Positions 9,691 to 19,373 of a DNA stretch of 44,721 nt are shown here, piece by piece (the stretch's first letter is position 1; each line of letters opens with the position of its first letter). The stretch is from Verrucomicrobiaceae bacterium (GTDB lineage: Bacteria > Verrucomicrobiota > Verrucomicrobiia > Verrucomicrobiales > Verrucomicrobiaceae). Position numbers and translations under genes: made by a program. Below the pieces are notes generated by a model. That model was not told the origin of the DNA. It ran no database searches and saw nothing but the letters and a program-made list of their open reading frames with translations. The stretch is from the NCBI GenBank assembly GCA_016713035.1, contig JADJPW010000005.1, forward strand, positions 1 through 44,721, written 5' to 3'.

Positions 9691-11304
9691 ATGAAGCTCT
9701 TTTTGTGCCTCGCTCTCCTCACCACCATCACCTTTGCCGATGACTCGGCAAAACTCGCCGCTCTGCTCGCAAAAAGTGGCGTCGTGACCATCCCTGCGGG
9801 CGATTACCATCTCGATGGCACTCAGCCGATCCCCCTGCGATCAAACACCACCATCATGGCCCACGGCGCACGCTTCCTCCTGCCGGAGTCGCTGCCGGAC
9901 AAAGCTCGCGTAGTGCTTTTTGCCGGGGAAAACATCGCGCACTTCGCATGGCATGGCGGCGAGTTCATCGGGCATGTCTTTGACCCCGCGAAGAAGGACA
10001 ACACCTGGGAACCGAACGCCAACACCAAAGGCATCGAGATCACCACCACCATCGCAGGCGGCACGCACGACATCCTTTTCCGCGATGTGAAATCCAACGG
10101 CATAGCCGCCGCCGTCATCGGCGTGCATGGCAAATACGGCACGAAAAGCGAGAGCGAAGTCGAGCACTACGCCGAGCGTGTCACTCTCGATAGCTGCACC
10201 CTGCTGCGCAGCGGCAAGTTCATGTGGGACTACGGCTACCTGTGGCAAATCATGACCTTCCCCGAGTCCTACCAGCCCTGGGAAGTCGAGCGGGCCAAAA
10301 AATACTTCCGCACCGATCTCATTCGCGAGGTGGCCTTCAGCGGCGACCTCGTGAAGTTCGACAACACCATCAAACCCATCGCCATCAGCGCCACCGATGA
10401 GCCGAAAGAGGCGCTAACCTTCATGGGCAATGAATTGCCGAAAAACATCCTTCGCGGCCAGCAATACTTCGTCGCCGAGTCCACCCCCACGCACATCAAA
10501 ATCGCCGAAAAACCCGGCGGAGCGCCGATTCGCTTCACAAGCGACGGTAGCGGCACTTTGGCCTTCAACATCAGCGCCACCTACCTTTCCGCCTATGCCC
10601 CGACCGGCAGCGGACCCGGCAAAGGCACCTTCGACATCGTCGGCGCACGCGATGTGCGTGTCACGGGCTGCCAGCTCAGCGCCATCGGCGACACCATGCA
10701 CATCCAGCGCTGCAAAAACATCGTCTTCGCCAACAACCATATCCTCGGTAGCCGCATGGGAGCCTTCTTTTTGGCCGAGTATTGCCAAAACGCCTCCATC
10801 ACCGGCAATCTCGTCGATGGCACCAATGGCAGCCGCGTCATCAGCGTCGAGAAAAGCTGCACGGATGTCACCATGACCGGCAACACCTTCCGTGGCGGCG
10901 GTCGCGGCGCCTGGATCAACCAGCCCGTAAACTTCATCATGACCGGCAACGTCTTCATCAACAACACCACCAAAAACGACCCCGACCCACGCCTCGGTCG
11001 CATCGCCTTCCAGACCGCGCAGCCTGGCCACTTCCCCGAGCTCTACTTCACCCTCTACGAGCCCGGAGCCACCTACGGCCCCATCATCGTGAAGGACAAC
11101 ATTTTCCACCTCGGCCCCCATTGCCCCGAAGAAGCCGTCACCTTCGCCCCCAATGGCCACGACCTCGTCTTCACCGGCAACACCTTCCAAAACAAGCCCG
11201 CCACCATCGTCGTCGATCCCACCTGCACGCGTGGAACCATCGAAGGCAATCTCGGCGCAAAGACCGTAAAGAAGCCCGTCGATTTCAATCACGGGCGGCG
11301 GTGA
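9691..11304 (+). CDS. Secreted right-handed parallel beta-helix protein
   Basis: 537 aa. The ATG at 9691 gives a clear signal peptide (MKLFLCLALLTTITFAD). The body shows N/T/G-rich rungs typical of pectate-lyase-like beta-helices: NIVFANNHILGSR, NASITGNLVDGTNGSRVISV, DVTMTGNTFRGGG, FIMTGNVFINNTT, LVFTGNTFQNK (~residues 345-520). The N-terminal SGVVTIPAGDYHLDGTQPI matches the start of Pfam Beta_helix/pectate-lyase-3 proteins. It probably acts on or binds polysaccharide outside the cytoplasm; the substrate cannot be read from sequence. It is a single gene, with short gaps to PepSY and McrB. Confidence 0.75.
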   Translation: MKLFLCLALLTTITFADDSAKLAALLAKSGVVTIPAGDYHLDGTQPIPLRSNTTIMAHGARFLLPESLPDKARVVLFAGENIAHFAWHGGEFIGHVFDPAKKDNTWEPNANTKGIEITTTIAGGTHDILFRDVKSNGIAAAVIGVHGKYGTKSESEVEHYAERVTLDSCTLLRSGKFMWDYGYLWQIMTFPESYQPWEVERAKKYFRTDLIREVAFSGDLVKFDNTIKPIAISATDEPKEALTFMGNELPKNILRGQQYFVAESTPTHIKIAEKPGGAPIRFTSDGSGTLAFNISATYLSAYAPTGSGPGKGTFDIVGARDVRVTGCQLSAIGDTMHIQRCKNIVFANNHILGSRMGAFFLAEYCQNASITGNLVDGTNGSRVISVEKSCTDVTMTGNTFRGGGRGAWINQPVNFIMTGNVFINNTTKNDPDPRLGRIAFQTAQPGHFPELYFTLYEPGATYGPIIVKDNIFHLGPHCPEEAVTFAPNGHDLVFTGNTFQNKPATIVVDPTCTRGTIEGNLGAKTVKKPVDFNHGRR

Positions 11305-11349
11305 AAAGAACCCGGTTGTTCCGCATTCCTAGCCGGATAGACCTTCCTT

Positions 11350-13299
11350 ATGCTCGTCAAAGCCTTTCTCGATTTCGTCGCCACTGTGGATCGTGCCACG
11401 ATTCTGCCCACACTTGCGGCGGCGGATCAAACCCGCGCAGAAATCATTGAGCGCTTCCCGCTCGACGAGTTTGCCACACTGCCGCTGGAGCGCTTCGCCG
11501 TCGGCAAAAATGACAAATCCACGCTCTGCTATCTGCTTGAGTTTGGTTCAGATAGTCTCGGCAGCATGAGTGGTGGCAGCGCGGGCAAGCTCGGCGTGTA
11601 TTATAATCGCAAAAGCCAGATGTGGCGCAGCGCAATACCGGACATGCCTGACCCGCAAGCAGCTTGGCAGGCACTACGAGCGGACTTTCTCAGCTGCATC
11701 GAACTCGGCAAAACTGGACGTTGGGATGAGATCGACGCACTCCCGGTTGCTCGCTATACCTCAGCTCTGCGCACGAAATGGCTGCACGTACATTTCCCGG
11801 ATGAAGTCATCAATATTTACTCCTTCTACCACCTCAAGCAGTGGATCAGAATGTTCGGCGGAGTGAGCAAACGCATTCATGGCAAAAGATTCACCGCCTT
11901 TGCAAACCGCCAGCTTGTTGAAATCCTCCGCGCTATTCCAGAACTCAACGGACGCAGCCTCCGGGAGATTGGCCACCTTCTTTACAGTTGGCCGGAGAGT
12001 CCTTTGCGCAAAACGAAGCCTAGCGACGATGGAGATGACGATGATGAAACCAAAACAACGCCAGCCATGATATGGACGAAACCACCCCTGAACCAAATCC
12101 TCTACGGTCCGCCTGGCACTGGCAAAACTTATGAAGTCATTCGCCATGCCGCTGAAATTATAGAAGGCCGCGAAATTCCAGACGATGACCATGCCAAGGC
12201 CGCCTATGACAAAGCCTGTGATTCAGGCCGCATCCGCCTCGCCACCTTTCACCAGTCATTCAGTTACGAGGACTTCATTGAGGGCATTCGACCGGTGATG
12301 CGCAAAGACGGGACGGCGGGTTTTGAGGTGAGGGACGGAGTTTTCAAGGAAATTGCCAGTGATGCCAGAATCGCATGCTTATTCTCGGCTTCCCAAAGTA
12401 ACGCGACAGTCACCAGTGGGGGCTATCAGCGGCCCAAAAGCGATGATTCAGAAACGGGACGCGTGTGGAAAATCGCTGACGAGCTTCTGCAAATTTCCGG
12501 CAAACAACCTGAACGAAAAGAAATCATCGAGGAAGCGGTGAAAGCTGGCATCAATTTCAACACAGCAGCTACTCAAGCGAGCAAGTGGCTGAATTCCCAA
12601 GGCGTCGAACCACCCGTTGAGGATGACGACGAAGTTGATCCTGTGGTTCAGATGGAAGGAAATCGGCCCTACGTCCTGATCATCGACGAGATCAATCGAG
12701 GGAACATCAGCCGCATCTTTGGGGAGCTGATCACGCTCATTGAGGAGGACAAGCGTGAGGGCGCGGAGAATGCGTTACGAGTGACTCTGCCTTCCTCGCG
12801 TGAGCTTTTCGCGGTGCCACCGAACCTTTACATCCTCGGCACGATGAACACGGCGGACAAATCGTTGGCCCTGCTGGATGTGGCGCTGCGGCGGCGGTTT
12901 GAGTTTGAGGAGCTGGCTCCGAACTTCAGTTTTTGCGAGGGGCTGACTGACGAGATGAAAAGCGTGCTGAACCGGCTCAATGAGCGGATCGAACTGCGGA
13001 AGGATCGCGATCACCGCATCGGTCATGCGTTCTTCATGGGTGTGAAGGATGCAGAAGGCTTCAACCGTGTGTTTCGACGGAAAGTGGTGCCGCTGCTGCA
13101 GGAGTATTTCTTCAATGACATCGACGGTGCACGCTTCGTGCTCGGAGAAGAGGCCCCAAACAGTGAAAAAGGCTTCCTACGGCCCCTGAAAGCCAAAGTG
13201 GAGTCCAAATACCAGCGGAACCGCTGGCGCTGGTTCACTGATGAAGAGCCGGAAATGGACTGCTGGGCCGTTTTGAACGCCAACCTCGCTGAAACGTGA
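11350..13299 (+). CDS. mcrB: McrB-like AAA+ NTPase of a type IV (modified-DNA) restriction system
   Basis: 649 aa. The N-terminal ~200 residues form a specificity domain of unassigned type, followed by an acidic linker (DDGDDDDE). The AAA+ core has Walker A GPPGTGKT (~252-259), Walker B VLIIDEINRGN (~440-450) and the McrB hallmark MNTADKS (~498), with sensor arginines in LRRRFEF. McrB proteins hydrolyse GTP and drive translocation on methylated DNA. The stop overlaps the mcrC start by 4 nt (GTGA, 13296-13299), so the pair is one operon. The N-terminal domain, which sets the recognised modification, does not look like E. coli McrB, so specificity is open. Confidence 0.88.
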   Translation: MLVKAFLDFVATVDRATILPTLAAADQTRAEIIERFPLDEFATLPLERFAVGKNDKSTLCYLLEFGSDSLGSMSGGSAGKLGVYYNRKSQMWRSAIPDMPDPQAAWQALRADFLSCIELGKTGRWDEIDALPVARYTSALRTKWLHVHFPDEVINIYSFYHLKQWIRMFGGVSKRIHGKRFTAFANRQLVEILRAIPELNGRSLREIGHLLYSWPESPLRKTKPSDDGDDDDETKTTPAMIWTKPPLNQILYGPPGTGKTYEVIRHAAEIIEGREIPDDDHAKAAYDKACDSGRIRLATFHQSFSYEDFIEGIRPVMRKDGTAGFEVRDGVFKEIASDARIACLFSASQSNATVTSGGYQRPKSDDSETGRVWKIADELLQISGKQPERKEIIEEAVKAGINFNTAATQASKWLNSQGVEPPVEDDDEVDPVVQMEGNRPYVLIIDEINRGNISRIFGELITLIEEDKREGAENALRVTLPSSRELFAVPPNLYILGTMNTADKSLALLDVALRRRFEFEELAPNFSFCEGLTDEMKSVLNRLNERIELRKDRDHRIGHAFFMGVKDAEGFNRVFRRKVVPLLQEYFFNDIDGARFVLGEEAPNSEKGFLRPLKAKVESKYQRNRWRWFTDEEPEMDCWAVLNANLAET

Positions 13300-14531
13300 T
13301 TTCTGAGCCTTTCCGCCTCTGCGAGCATCAACGTGTGAACGTGAGCTGGAGCTACGACACACGCCAAGCGGTGCTGGCTTCGGCTACGGCCTGGCAGGAG
13401 TCCCATGGGCTGCCGCAGCCGCCATTGAGTTTTGAAGGACCAGACGGTACCGTGTTGAGAGCGCAGCAGCATGTGGGCGTGATCGAGGCGGGTGGTGTTT
13501 GTGTGGAGATTTATCCCAAACTCGACGCCGGAGTCGTGAAGGACGGGCAGGTGACGGATCAACGCGCCGTCACAGTGATGAAAAACCTGCTCTGGCTGCT
13601 CGAAGAGTCAGGCCACGAAGGTCTCATCGACGCTGGCGAAGCCGAAGTGGAGGAATCTCCCGATTCCATCTGCGATCTGTTGGCGTGGCTCTTTGCGCGG
13701 CGACTGCGTCACCAGCTCGGGCTGGGGCTGGCACAGGAATACATCGGCATGCGGGATGATCTGCCGCTAGTGCGTGGGCGCATTGACTTTGCAAGGCAGT
13801 CCACGGTTCATTTTGCCCGCCCGGATGTGATCGCGTGCTCGTGGGATGAGTTCACGCCGGATACACCGCTTGCCCGCCTGCTGCGCTGCGCCGCCGAAGT
13901 GCTTCTTGAGCGCGTGCGCCTGCCCGGCGCCGCTGCGGACTTGCGTGATGCGCTCGCCATGTTTGATGAAGTCGAATCCGTGCAGCCCGTTCAGGCAGTC
14001 GCAGCAGCCACAGGCATTCGCTGGTCACGGCTGAATGTCCGCTGGAGGCCGTGCCATGATCTTGCGCTCGCTGTTTTGACCGGTCAGGGCCGTGAAATGC
14101 ACACTGGGAGCAGCGGCAGTTTCGTTTTCCTCATCGACATGAATCGCCTCTTTGAGGACTACTGCCTGCGCTGGCTCGAAAAGACCTGCAAGCAGCGCAT
14201 CGAGCCGCAAAAACGTCTTGGTACGCTGCTTGTGGCCCCGGACAAACGTATCGCGCAGGACGCGGACTTCTTCTGGTTGGATGAAAACGACATCTGGGTC
14301 GGCGATGCAAAGTACAAGCTCCCCGATGCCAAAAACTGGCCGCGCATCGAGGATCTGCGCCAGCTCATCTGCTACGGCCAACTCGCACAACGAATCCACA
14401 CGGGAAAACCCAGTAGGCTCATGATCCTGCACCCTACGACGGGTGAGGAGAACTGTGAGACGGTGCAAACCTTCGATGCACAGGAATTGCGTCTTCAAAG
14501 CATTCGAGTCACTCGCAGCGATCTAGCCTGA
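13296..14531 (+). CDS. mcrC: McrC-like endonuclease subunit
   Basis: 411 aa from the GTG at 13296, overlapping mcrB. The N-terminal region is of McrBC 5-methylcytosine restriction subunit type (GVIEAGGVCVEIYPKLDAG; LLWLLEESG). The C-terminal PD-(D/E)xK nuclease reads DADFFWLDENDIWVGDAKYK (about 325-344), giving the catalytic D...DxK set. McrC binds the McrB ring, stimulates its GTPase and cuts DNA. Together with the preceding gene this forms a complete McrBC type IV system against modified phage or plasmid DNA. Confidence 0.88.
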   Translation: MISEPFRLCEHQRVNVSWSYDTRQAVLASATAWQESHGLPQPPLSFEGPDGTVLRAQQHVGVIEAGGVCVEIYPKLDAGVVKDGQVTDQRAVTVMKNLLWLLEESGHEGLIDAGEAEVEESPDSICDLLAWLFARRLRHQLGLGLAQEYIGMRDDLPLVRGRIDFARQSTVHFARPDVIACSWDEFTPDTPLARLLRCAAEVLLERVRLPGAAADLRDALAMFDEVESVQPVQAVAAATGIRWSRLNVRWRPCHDLALAVLTGQGREMHTGSSGSFVFLIDMNRLFEDYCLRWLEKTCKQRIEPQKRLGTLLVAPDKRIAQDADFFWLDENDIWVGDAKYKLPDAKNWPRIEDLRQLICYGQLAQRIHTGKPSRLMILHPTTGEENCETVQTFDAQELRLQSIRVTRSDLA

Positions 14532-14558
14532 GATTCATCTCCAACACAACCCACCACC

Positions 14559-15131
14559 ATGCTCCTCCGCCTCATCTCTCTCCTCACGCTCGCTTTTCTC
14601 ACCACAGCTCGTGCAGAGCAGTTTGTGCTTTTTGATGTGACGTTCACCTTCACGCAGGAAGATGCGCTGAATTCGAAGCCCAGTCAGTCGCACTACTACC
14701 TCAAAGACGACCGACTCAATCCGCAGCGTCCGAAGGACTGGACGGCACCGGTGGATTACCGCAACGGCACGGCGCATCTGCGGCTGGAGGTGCTCGAAAA
14801 ACCAGCTGGGGATCAGCCCAAGTCATGGAGCGTGTGCTACATCCCTTACAAAGGCCAAAACCACGGCTACGGCTGCATCGGCACGGGGGCGTATTCCAAG
14901 ACGGGCGTGATCGAAAAGGATCTCGATATGACGAAGTTCTGGCAGAACAACGACATCATCTGGAGCCAGGGCATCAAGGAGATGCATCTCGTCCTCAAAG
15001 ACGATAAAAACCTCCACGCTCACAAGCGGCCCGATCCCGAAAAATTCTTCCCCACGAAGGTACGCATGACGCTGATCCAGGTGTCGAAGGGTGCGAAGTA
15101 TGATCCCTCACAAGTTCCAGCCGCGAAGTAA
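14559..15131 (+). CDS. Secreted protein of unknown function
   Basis: 190 aa. Signal peptide MLLRLISLLTLAFLTTARAE. The mature part is compact and beta-rich by composition (FVLFDVTFTFTQEDAL, HLRLEVLEKP, GQNHGYGCIGTGAYSKTGV, IKEMHLVLKDDKN). The overall pattern resembles secreted carbohydrate- or lipid-binding proteins annotated as hypothetical in Verrucomicrobiota, but I cannot name a family. It is convergent with the histidine kinase gene (32-nt gap). Confidence 0.65.
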   Translation: MLLRLISLLTLAFLTTARAEQFVLFDVTFTFTQEDALNSKPSQSHYYLKDDRLNPQRPKDWTAPVDYRNGTAHLRLEVLEKPAGDQPKSWSVCYIPYKGQNHGYGCIGTGAYSKTGVIEKDLDMTKFWQNNDIIWSQGIKEMHLVLKDDKNLHAHKRPDPEKFFPTKVRMTLIQVSKGAKYDPSQVPAAK

Positions 15132-15163
15132 CGGATCGGCGGATTTTTTGGCAGCCGCTCCTC

Positions 15164-16575
15164 TCATGGCAGAGTGATCTCCACCACCAGCCCGCCGCCC
15201 TCGCGATTCCGTGCTGTCACGGTGCCACCGCAGGCTTCGATGCAGCGCTTCGTGATCGCGAGGCCGAGGCCGCTGCCACCTGTGTTGCGGCCACGGGCCG
15301 CCTCAGGGCGGAAAAAGGGCTCAAAGAGGCGTGCAATGGCCTCTTCGGGCACTCCGGGGCCACGATCTGCGATTTGGAGTGTCACGTGGCCGTTTTCAGC
15401 GTTGGCGGTGATTTCGATGTTTTTAGCGTAGCGGATGGCGTTGCGCACGACGTTGCCGATGCCGCGATCCAGGGCGTTTTGCAGGCTGTGGAGCTTGATG
15501 TCGCCGATCTCGAGTTTGATGCCGTTTTCGGGCGCTTCGCGGGCGAGGATGTTTTGGAGCAATTCGCGCAAATCGAGGTCTTCGGGCGTTTCGCGGTCAG
15601 GGATGGTTTCGGCTTTGGAGAAGGCGAGGACCTCTTCGACGAGTTTGGCCATGTGCTGGAGCTCGCGGTCGAGTTTTTGCAGGTAGGTGGATTGATCGGG
15701 CGTGCTGCGCTGCTCCACCACGCCGAGCGCCATCTGCATGCGGGCGATGGGGCTGCATAGCTCGTGTGCGACATCGGCGGTGATGCGTTTTGCTCGCGCA
15801 TGTAGTCGCCGAGCTGCGCGGCCATGGTGTTCACGGAGGTGGAGAGCTCGCCGAGTTCATCGCTGCGTTGTTTTTCGATGCGCTCGTCGAATTTGCCATG
15901 CGCGATGCGGCCTGCGGCGTGGTTGAGCGTGCCGATGAATCCGGTGATGCCGCGCACGAAGGGCATCCACATGAGTGCGGAGATGAGGAGTGCGGCAGCA
16001 GCGAGCCAGAGCCACGGGCGCAGATCGAAAAAGAGGCCGCCGCCGCTGATGCTTTCAGAGACCATGACGAGCGTGAGTGAGCGGCCGTCCTGCGCGACGA
16101 GGTCGAGATGCACACCAGCCCAGTAGCGAGCGGGGTCGCCAGCACGCATCATGAAGCGCGGCTTCGGCGGTGCATCGGCAGGACGTTTTGAGACAGGGCC
16201 GGGTGCGCGGCGGGCGAGTTTTTCTCCGAGTGGACGGCGGTCGATGAGTCGCGGCATGACCTCGGGCGGTGGCGTGAGCGGTTTGCCATGGAGCTGCTCG
16301 CCGCGTCCGTCAAAAAGGCCGAAGGTGACGTCGTGTTTTTGATCGTAGTCGCTCAAATGAGCGGGCCATTCGCTCTCGGCGAGGCGGGAGAACTCAAAGG
16401 TGATGGTCTCGCCGATGGCGGCGATGCGATCACCGGGCTCGCCGGAGAGCATCCAGTCGAGACCGAGGCGGAACTGCGCCTTGAGAAAGAAAAAGAACAG
16501 CAGCGCCAGCACCGCGAGGTTCAGGGCGAACCACGAGAGGATCTTGCCGTAAAGCGGTAGGCGCACGCGGCTCAT
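15164..16575 (-). CDS. CpxA-like sensor histidine kinase (single frameshift)
   Basis: ~470 aa once one missing A near 15,790 is allowed for (AAAA, expected AAAAA). Layout: TM1 (ILSWFALNLAVLALLFFFFL), ~130-residue periplasmic sensor, TM2 (LWLAAAALLISALMWMPF), HAMP domain (~205-260), H-box ADVAHELCSPIARMQ, N-box DRGIGNVVRNAIRYA, G1 ADRGPGVP, F-box LFEPFFR, G2 GGSGLGLAI. The H-box HELCSPIARMQMAL is typical of CpxA-type kinases. It would phosphorylate the response regulator encoded just upstream; the two genes overlap by 4 nt (16572-16575). Without the correction the kinase falls into two overlapping frames, one lacking the ATP-binding domain. Confidence 0.85.
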
Positions 16576-17270
16576 CGGGCGGGAGTGACGAGTTGATAGC
16601 CGTAGCCGCGCACGGTTTTGATGAAGCGCGGCTCCTTCGGGTCATCGCCGAGTTTTTTGCGCAGCGTGGAGATGTGCATGTCGATGGCGCGGTCAAAGAC
16701 ATCCCACTCGCGGTCGGCGACCTCCTCAATGAGCTGTTCGCGTGTTTTCACACGGCCATGGGCCTTCGCGAGTGACAAAAGGAGGCCGAACTCGGCTGGC
16801 GTGAGCTGCACGGGCTGGTCGCCAAGGATGACGTCGTGTGTTTCGGGATTGATGCGCAGTTCGCCGATGACGAGTTCTTTGACGGGGGCTTGCGGAGCTG
16901 TCTCAGCGATCCAGCCGGTGCGGCGCAGCAGGGCGCGGAGACGGGCGAGCAGCTCGCGAGAGGAAAAGGTCTTCGGCAGGTAGTCGTCGGCACCGAGTTC
17001 GAGGCCGACGATGCGGTCCACCTCCTCGCCACGGCCGGTGAGCATCATCACCGGCACTTTGGACTTTGCGCGGATGCGACGGAGCACCTCAAAGCCATCG
17101 CAGCCGGGCATCATGACATCGAGGATGATGGCCGCCCAAGGCTCGGACGTGGCGCGTTCGGCTCCGTGCTCGCCATCGTGCTCCATTTCGACCTCGAAGC
17201 CCATGGGCTTGAGGTAATCGGCCACGAGCTGGCAGAGCTCGGTGTCGTCGTCGATGATGAGGAGGCGCAT
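16572..17270 (-). CDS. OmpR/CpxR-like response regulator
   Basis: 232 aa starting MRLLIIDDD at 17268-17270. Receiver domain: acidic pair DDD (8-10), phospho-acceptor Asp in ILDVMMPGCDG (~51), Thr in VMMLTGRG (~79), Lys in LPKTFSSREL (~101). The residue after that Lys is Thr where nearly all receivers have Pro. A winged-helix Trans_reg_C domain follows (PVQLTPAEFGLLLSLA ... VFDRAIDMHISTLRKKLGDD ... IKTVRGYGYQLV). First gene of the two-component operon, divergent from the YHYH gene, with the twin-hairpin element in between. An apparent long upstream extension of this frame runs antisense to the YHYH gene and is not real. Confidence 0.9.
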   Translation of the reverse strand: MRLLIIDDDTELCQLVADYLKPMGFEVEMEHDGEHGAERATSEPWAAIILDVMMPGCDGFEVLRRIRAKSKVPVMMLTGRGEEVDRIVGLELGADDYLPKTFSSRELLARLRALLRRTGWIAETAPQAPVKELVIGELRINPETHDVILGDQPVQLTPAEFGLLLSLAKAHGRVKTREQLIEEVADREWDVFDRAIDMHISTLRKKLGDDPKEPRFIKTVRGYGYQLVTPAR

Positions 17271-17278
17271 GGCGGAGT

Positions 17279-17344
17279 GTGATGCAGACATTCCTGTCTG
17301 CAAGGCCGCCTGGAAGCTCGTGCAGACAGGAATGTCTGCATCAC
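17279..17344. repeat. Twin-hairpin palindromic element E1
   Basis: A perfect 24-bp inverted repeat (17279-17302 against 17321-17344). Each arm is itself a hairpin: TGCAGACA-TTCC-TGTCTGCA (17283-17302) and TGCAGACA-GGAA-TGTCTGCA (17321-17340). The two 4-nt loops are complementary. It lies between the divergent response regulator and YHYH genes. A close relative is at 32749-32810. Confidence 0.85.
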
Positions 17345-17346
17345 CC

Positions 17347-17366
17347 TTTACACAATCCCGACAAAT
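17347..17366 (+). promoter_or_regulatory. Shared upstream box of YHYH genes, copy 1
   Basis: TTTACACAATCCCGACAAAT ends 54 nt before the YHYH start codon at 17421. The second YHYH gene has TTGACGCAATCCTGACAAAT ending 53 nt before its ATG. A related CAGAATCCCGACAAA is at 32821-32835 after element E2. Conserved sequence and spacing suggest a promoter (the TTTACA/TTGACG part may be the -35) or activator site. No clear -10 box. Confidence 0.5.
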
Positions 17367-17420
17367 ATGTCTGTAGAGGGTGAAGAGGGCCTGACACGGA
17401 GTTTGCAGCATGGGGCAACC

Positions 17421-19340
17421 ATGAAACGCTCTCTTGCCCTCGCCTGCCTGCTGCCGCTCGCTTTGCATGCCCATACTTTGCCCTCTGGGGACAAGGAGGC
17501 GCTGCGGGCGCATATTTTGGAAGAGTTTATGCAGAAATCGGGGGCGAAAAAGGTGAAGCCGGTGGAGGCTCCGATCCCGAAGACGCTGAAAAGGCCGCTG
17601 CAGGTGGCTTCGTTTTCGGCGTTCGATATTTCGTCGTTCATGACGAGCGGGTCGGCGCTGCCGCCAGCGGGGAACGGGCTGCTGATGGCGGCTTCGTTTG
17701 CGCCGTTCAAGCCGAAGGTGCGCTACAACTGGGATGGGACGACCTTTTTCCTCGAATCGGACAACACGCCGGAGGGCATGCCGAACAAGATGTTCGGGAT
17801 CACGACCTGGCAGCAGCAGGTGCCGATCCCGGCGGCTTACTTTGCGCATTCGACGAGCAATGAGAACAACGCGGGCTCGCTCGGCTATCAGCAGCCGAAT
17901 GTGTGGCGCATCCCGCTGGTGCCGGTGCCGTCGGCATCGCCCATCGTGATCTACAATCCACCGGCTCCGCCGACGAACTTCCTGCGCGGCGCGGTGGCGC
18001 TGGCGTCGAACGGCATCGCGATCTTCAATCCGTCGAACAACGGAGGGAATGTGTCGTATGAGATCGGCGAGCTGGACTACTACGGCGGTCACTGCGGTCT
18101 GGCGGATGATTACCATTACCACATCGCACCCACGCACTTGAACACGCGCTTCGGTGGGCCGTTGGGCGATGACAAGCCCATCGCCTGGGCGCTGGATGGC
18201 TATCCGATGTATGGCTTTGTGGAGCCGGATGGCTCGCCGCGGCAGGCGCTGGATGCAGAAGGTGGTCACGATCACGGCGGTGGCTGGGGTTATCACTATC
18301 ATGCCATGGGCACGACGACGGTGGATGCGACGCATCCGTATGGCACGCCGCAGTCGCCTTACCTGATGAAGGCCTTCCACGGCACGGTGGTGAATTTTGG
18401 CAATCAGGTCGATGGTCAGCCTGCGGTCGGAAATCTGCGTGCGGATGGCACAGGCGGCTACAATGCGAAAGCAGTCGCCGGGGCCTACATCGTGGCGCAG
18501 ATGAATCCGGCGCCGCTGGTCACGGATGGCAGCGGGCATCTCAATCTCATCGCGGGCGTGAATCTGACGAACTGCGCGACGACTTACGGCAGCACGACAG
18601 TGACGTGTGCGAGCACGACAGGGCTGACGACGGGGCTGGCAGTGGTGGGTTATGGCGTGAGCAATGGTGCCCGCGTGACCTCGGTGACGAATGCCACGCA
18701 GTTTGTGATCAGCATCGCGGCGATCGCGACGACGACGGGCCGGAACTTCAACGCGGTGTCGATGGCCAACGCCTCGCCGGATGCGCATCTCATGCGCGTG
18801 AACATGGGCGGCCTGGACTATGACGAGTGCTGGACGATCAATCGCAAAGTGAATCCACGCTCGCTGACGATGACCTGGCGTGCGCAGGCGCTTGTCGGCG
18901 GAGTGCTCAGCGGTCCGGTTTTGACGACGACGCAGACTTACACGCCCACGGCGGGCACGGCTCCGGCGAATCGCCTCACGGCGTATCCGATGGGCGCTTG
19001 GTCGGAGGTGAAGCTGCCGGACACGAGCCAGGCGATCAGCACCACGACGACCTTTGGCGAGGACAGCGACTACACGACGGCTCCGGCGGCGAATCCGCAG
19101 TCCTTCACCGACAATGGCGACGGCACGATCACGGACAACGTGACCGGCTTGATGTGGCAGAAGGCCGACGCGGGCGAGATGACGTGGGAAAACGCGGTGA
19201 ACAATGCCTCCGCGCAATCCACCGGCGGCTACAGCGACTGGCGTCTACCGAATCCGCATGAGCAGAGCAATAGAAGCGCGGCTATCCTACCGATTACCTT
19301 TGGCGCAATGCGTGATGCGCAGCATCTGGCAGTTCTTTGA
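17421..19340 (+). pseudogene. YHYH-domain secreted protein, 5' fragment of a split gene
   Basis: 639 codons from ATG 17421 (MKRSLALACLLPLALHAHTL, signal peptide). YHYH domain at ~115-330, with its two hallmarks DDYHYHIAPTH (~227-237) and GWGYHYHAMG (~287-296). Then a repeat-like segment TTYGSTTVTCASTTGLTTGL (~393-412) and the start of an Lcl/DUF1566 domain: DNGDGTITDNVTGLMWQKAD ... GGYSDWRLPNPHE. The homology stops at about 19,261; the last ~26 codons (SNRSAAILPITFG...) do not look like Lcl and run into the foreign block. The remainder of the protein is proposed to be the start-less frame at 30003-32738. The fragment might still be made as a truncated secreted protein. Confidence 0.8.
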
Positions 19341-19373
19341 TGGCAATGCGAATGTCGGGAGCACACTGTAGAA

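Noticed and set aside
10414..11292. 292-codon minus-strand open frame
   Set aside because: Antisense to the beta-helix gene, Gly/Val/Asp/Ala-rich shadow.
15780..15800. Programmed ribosomal frameshift in the histidine kinase
   Set aside because: No typical slippery heptamer with downstream structure evident; a short A-run beside several other homopolymer indels makes sequence error more likely.
17271..19217. Long minus-strand open frame extending the response regulator upstream to 881 codons
   Set aside because: The extension is antisense to the YHYH gene, is extremely Arg/His-rich, and the receiver domain starts cleanly at MRLLIIDDD (17270).
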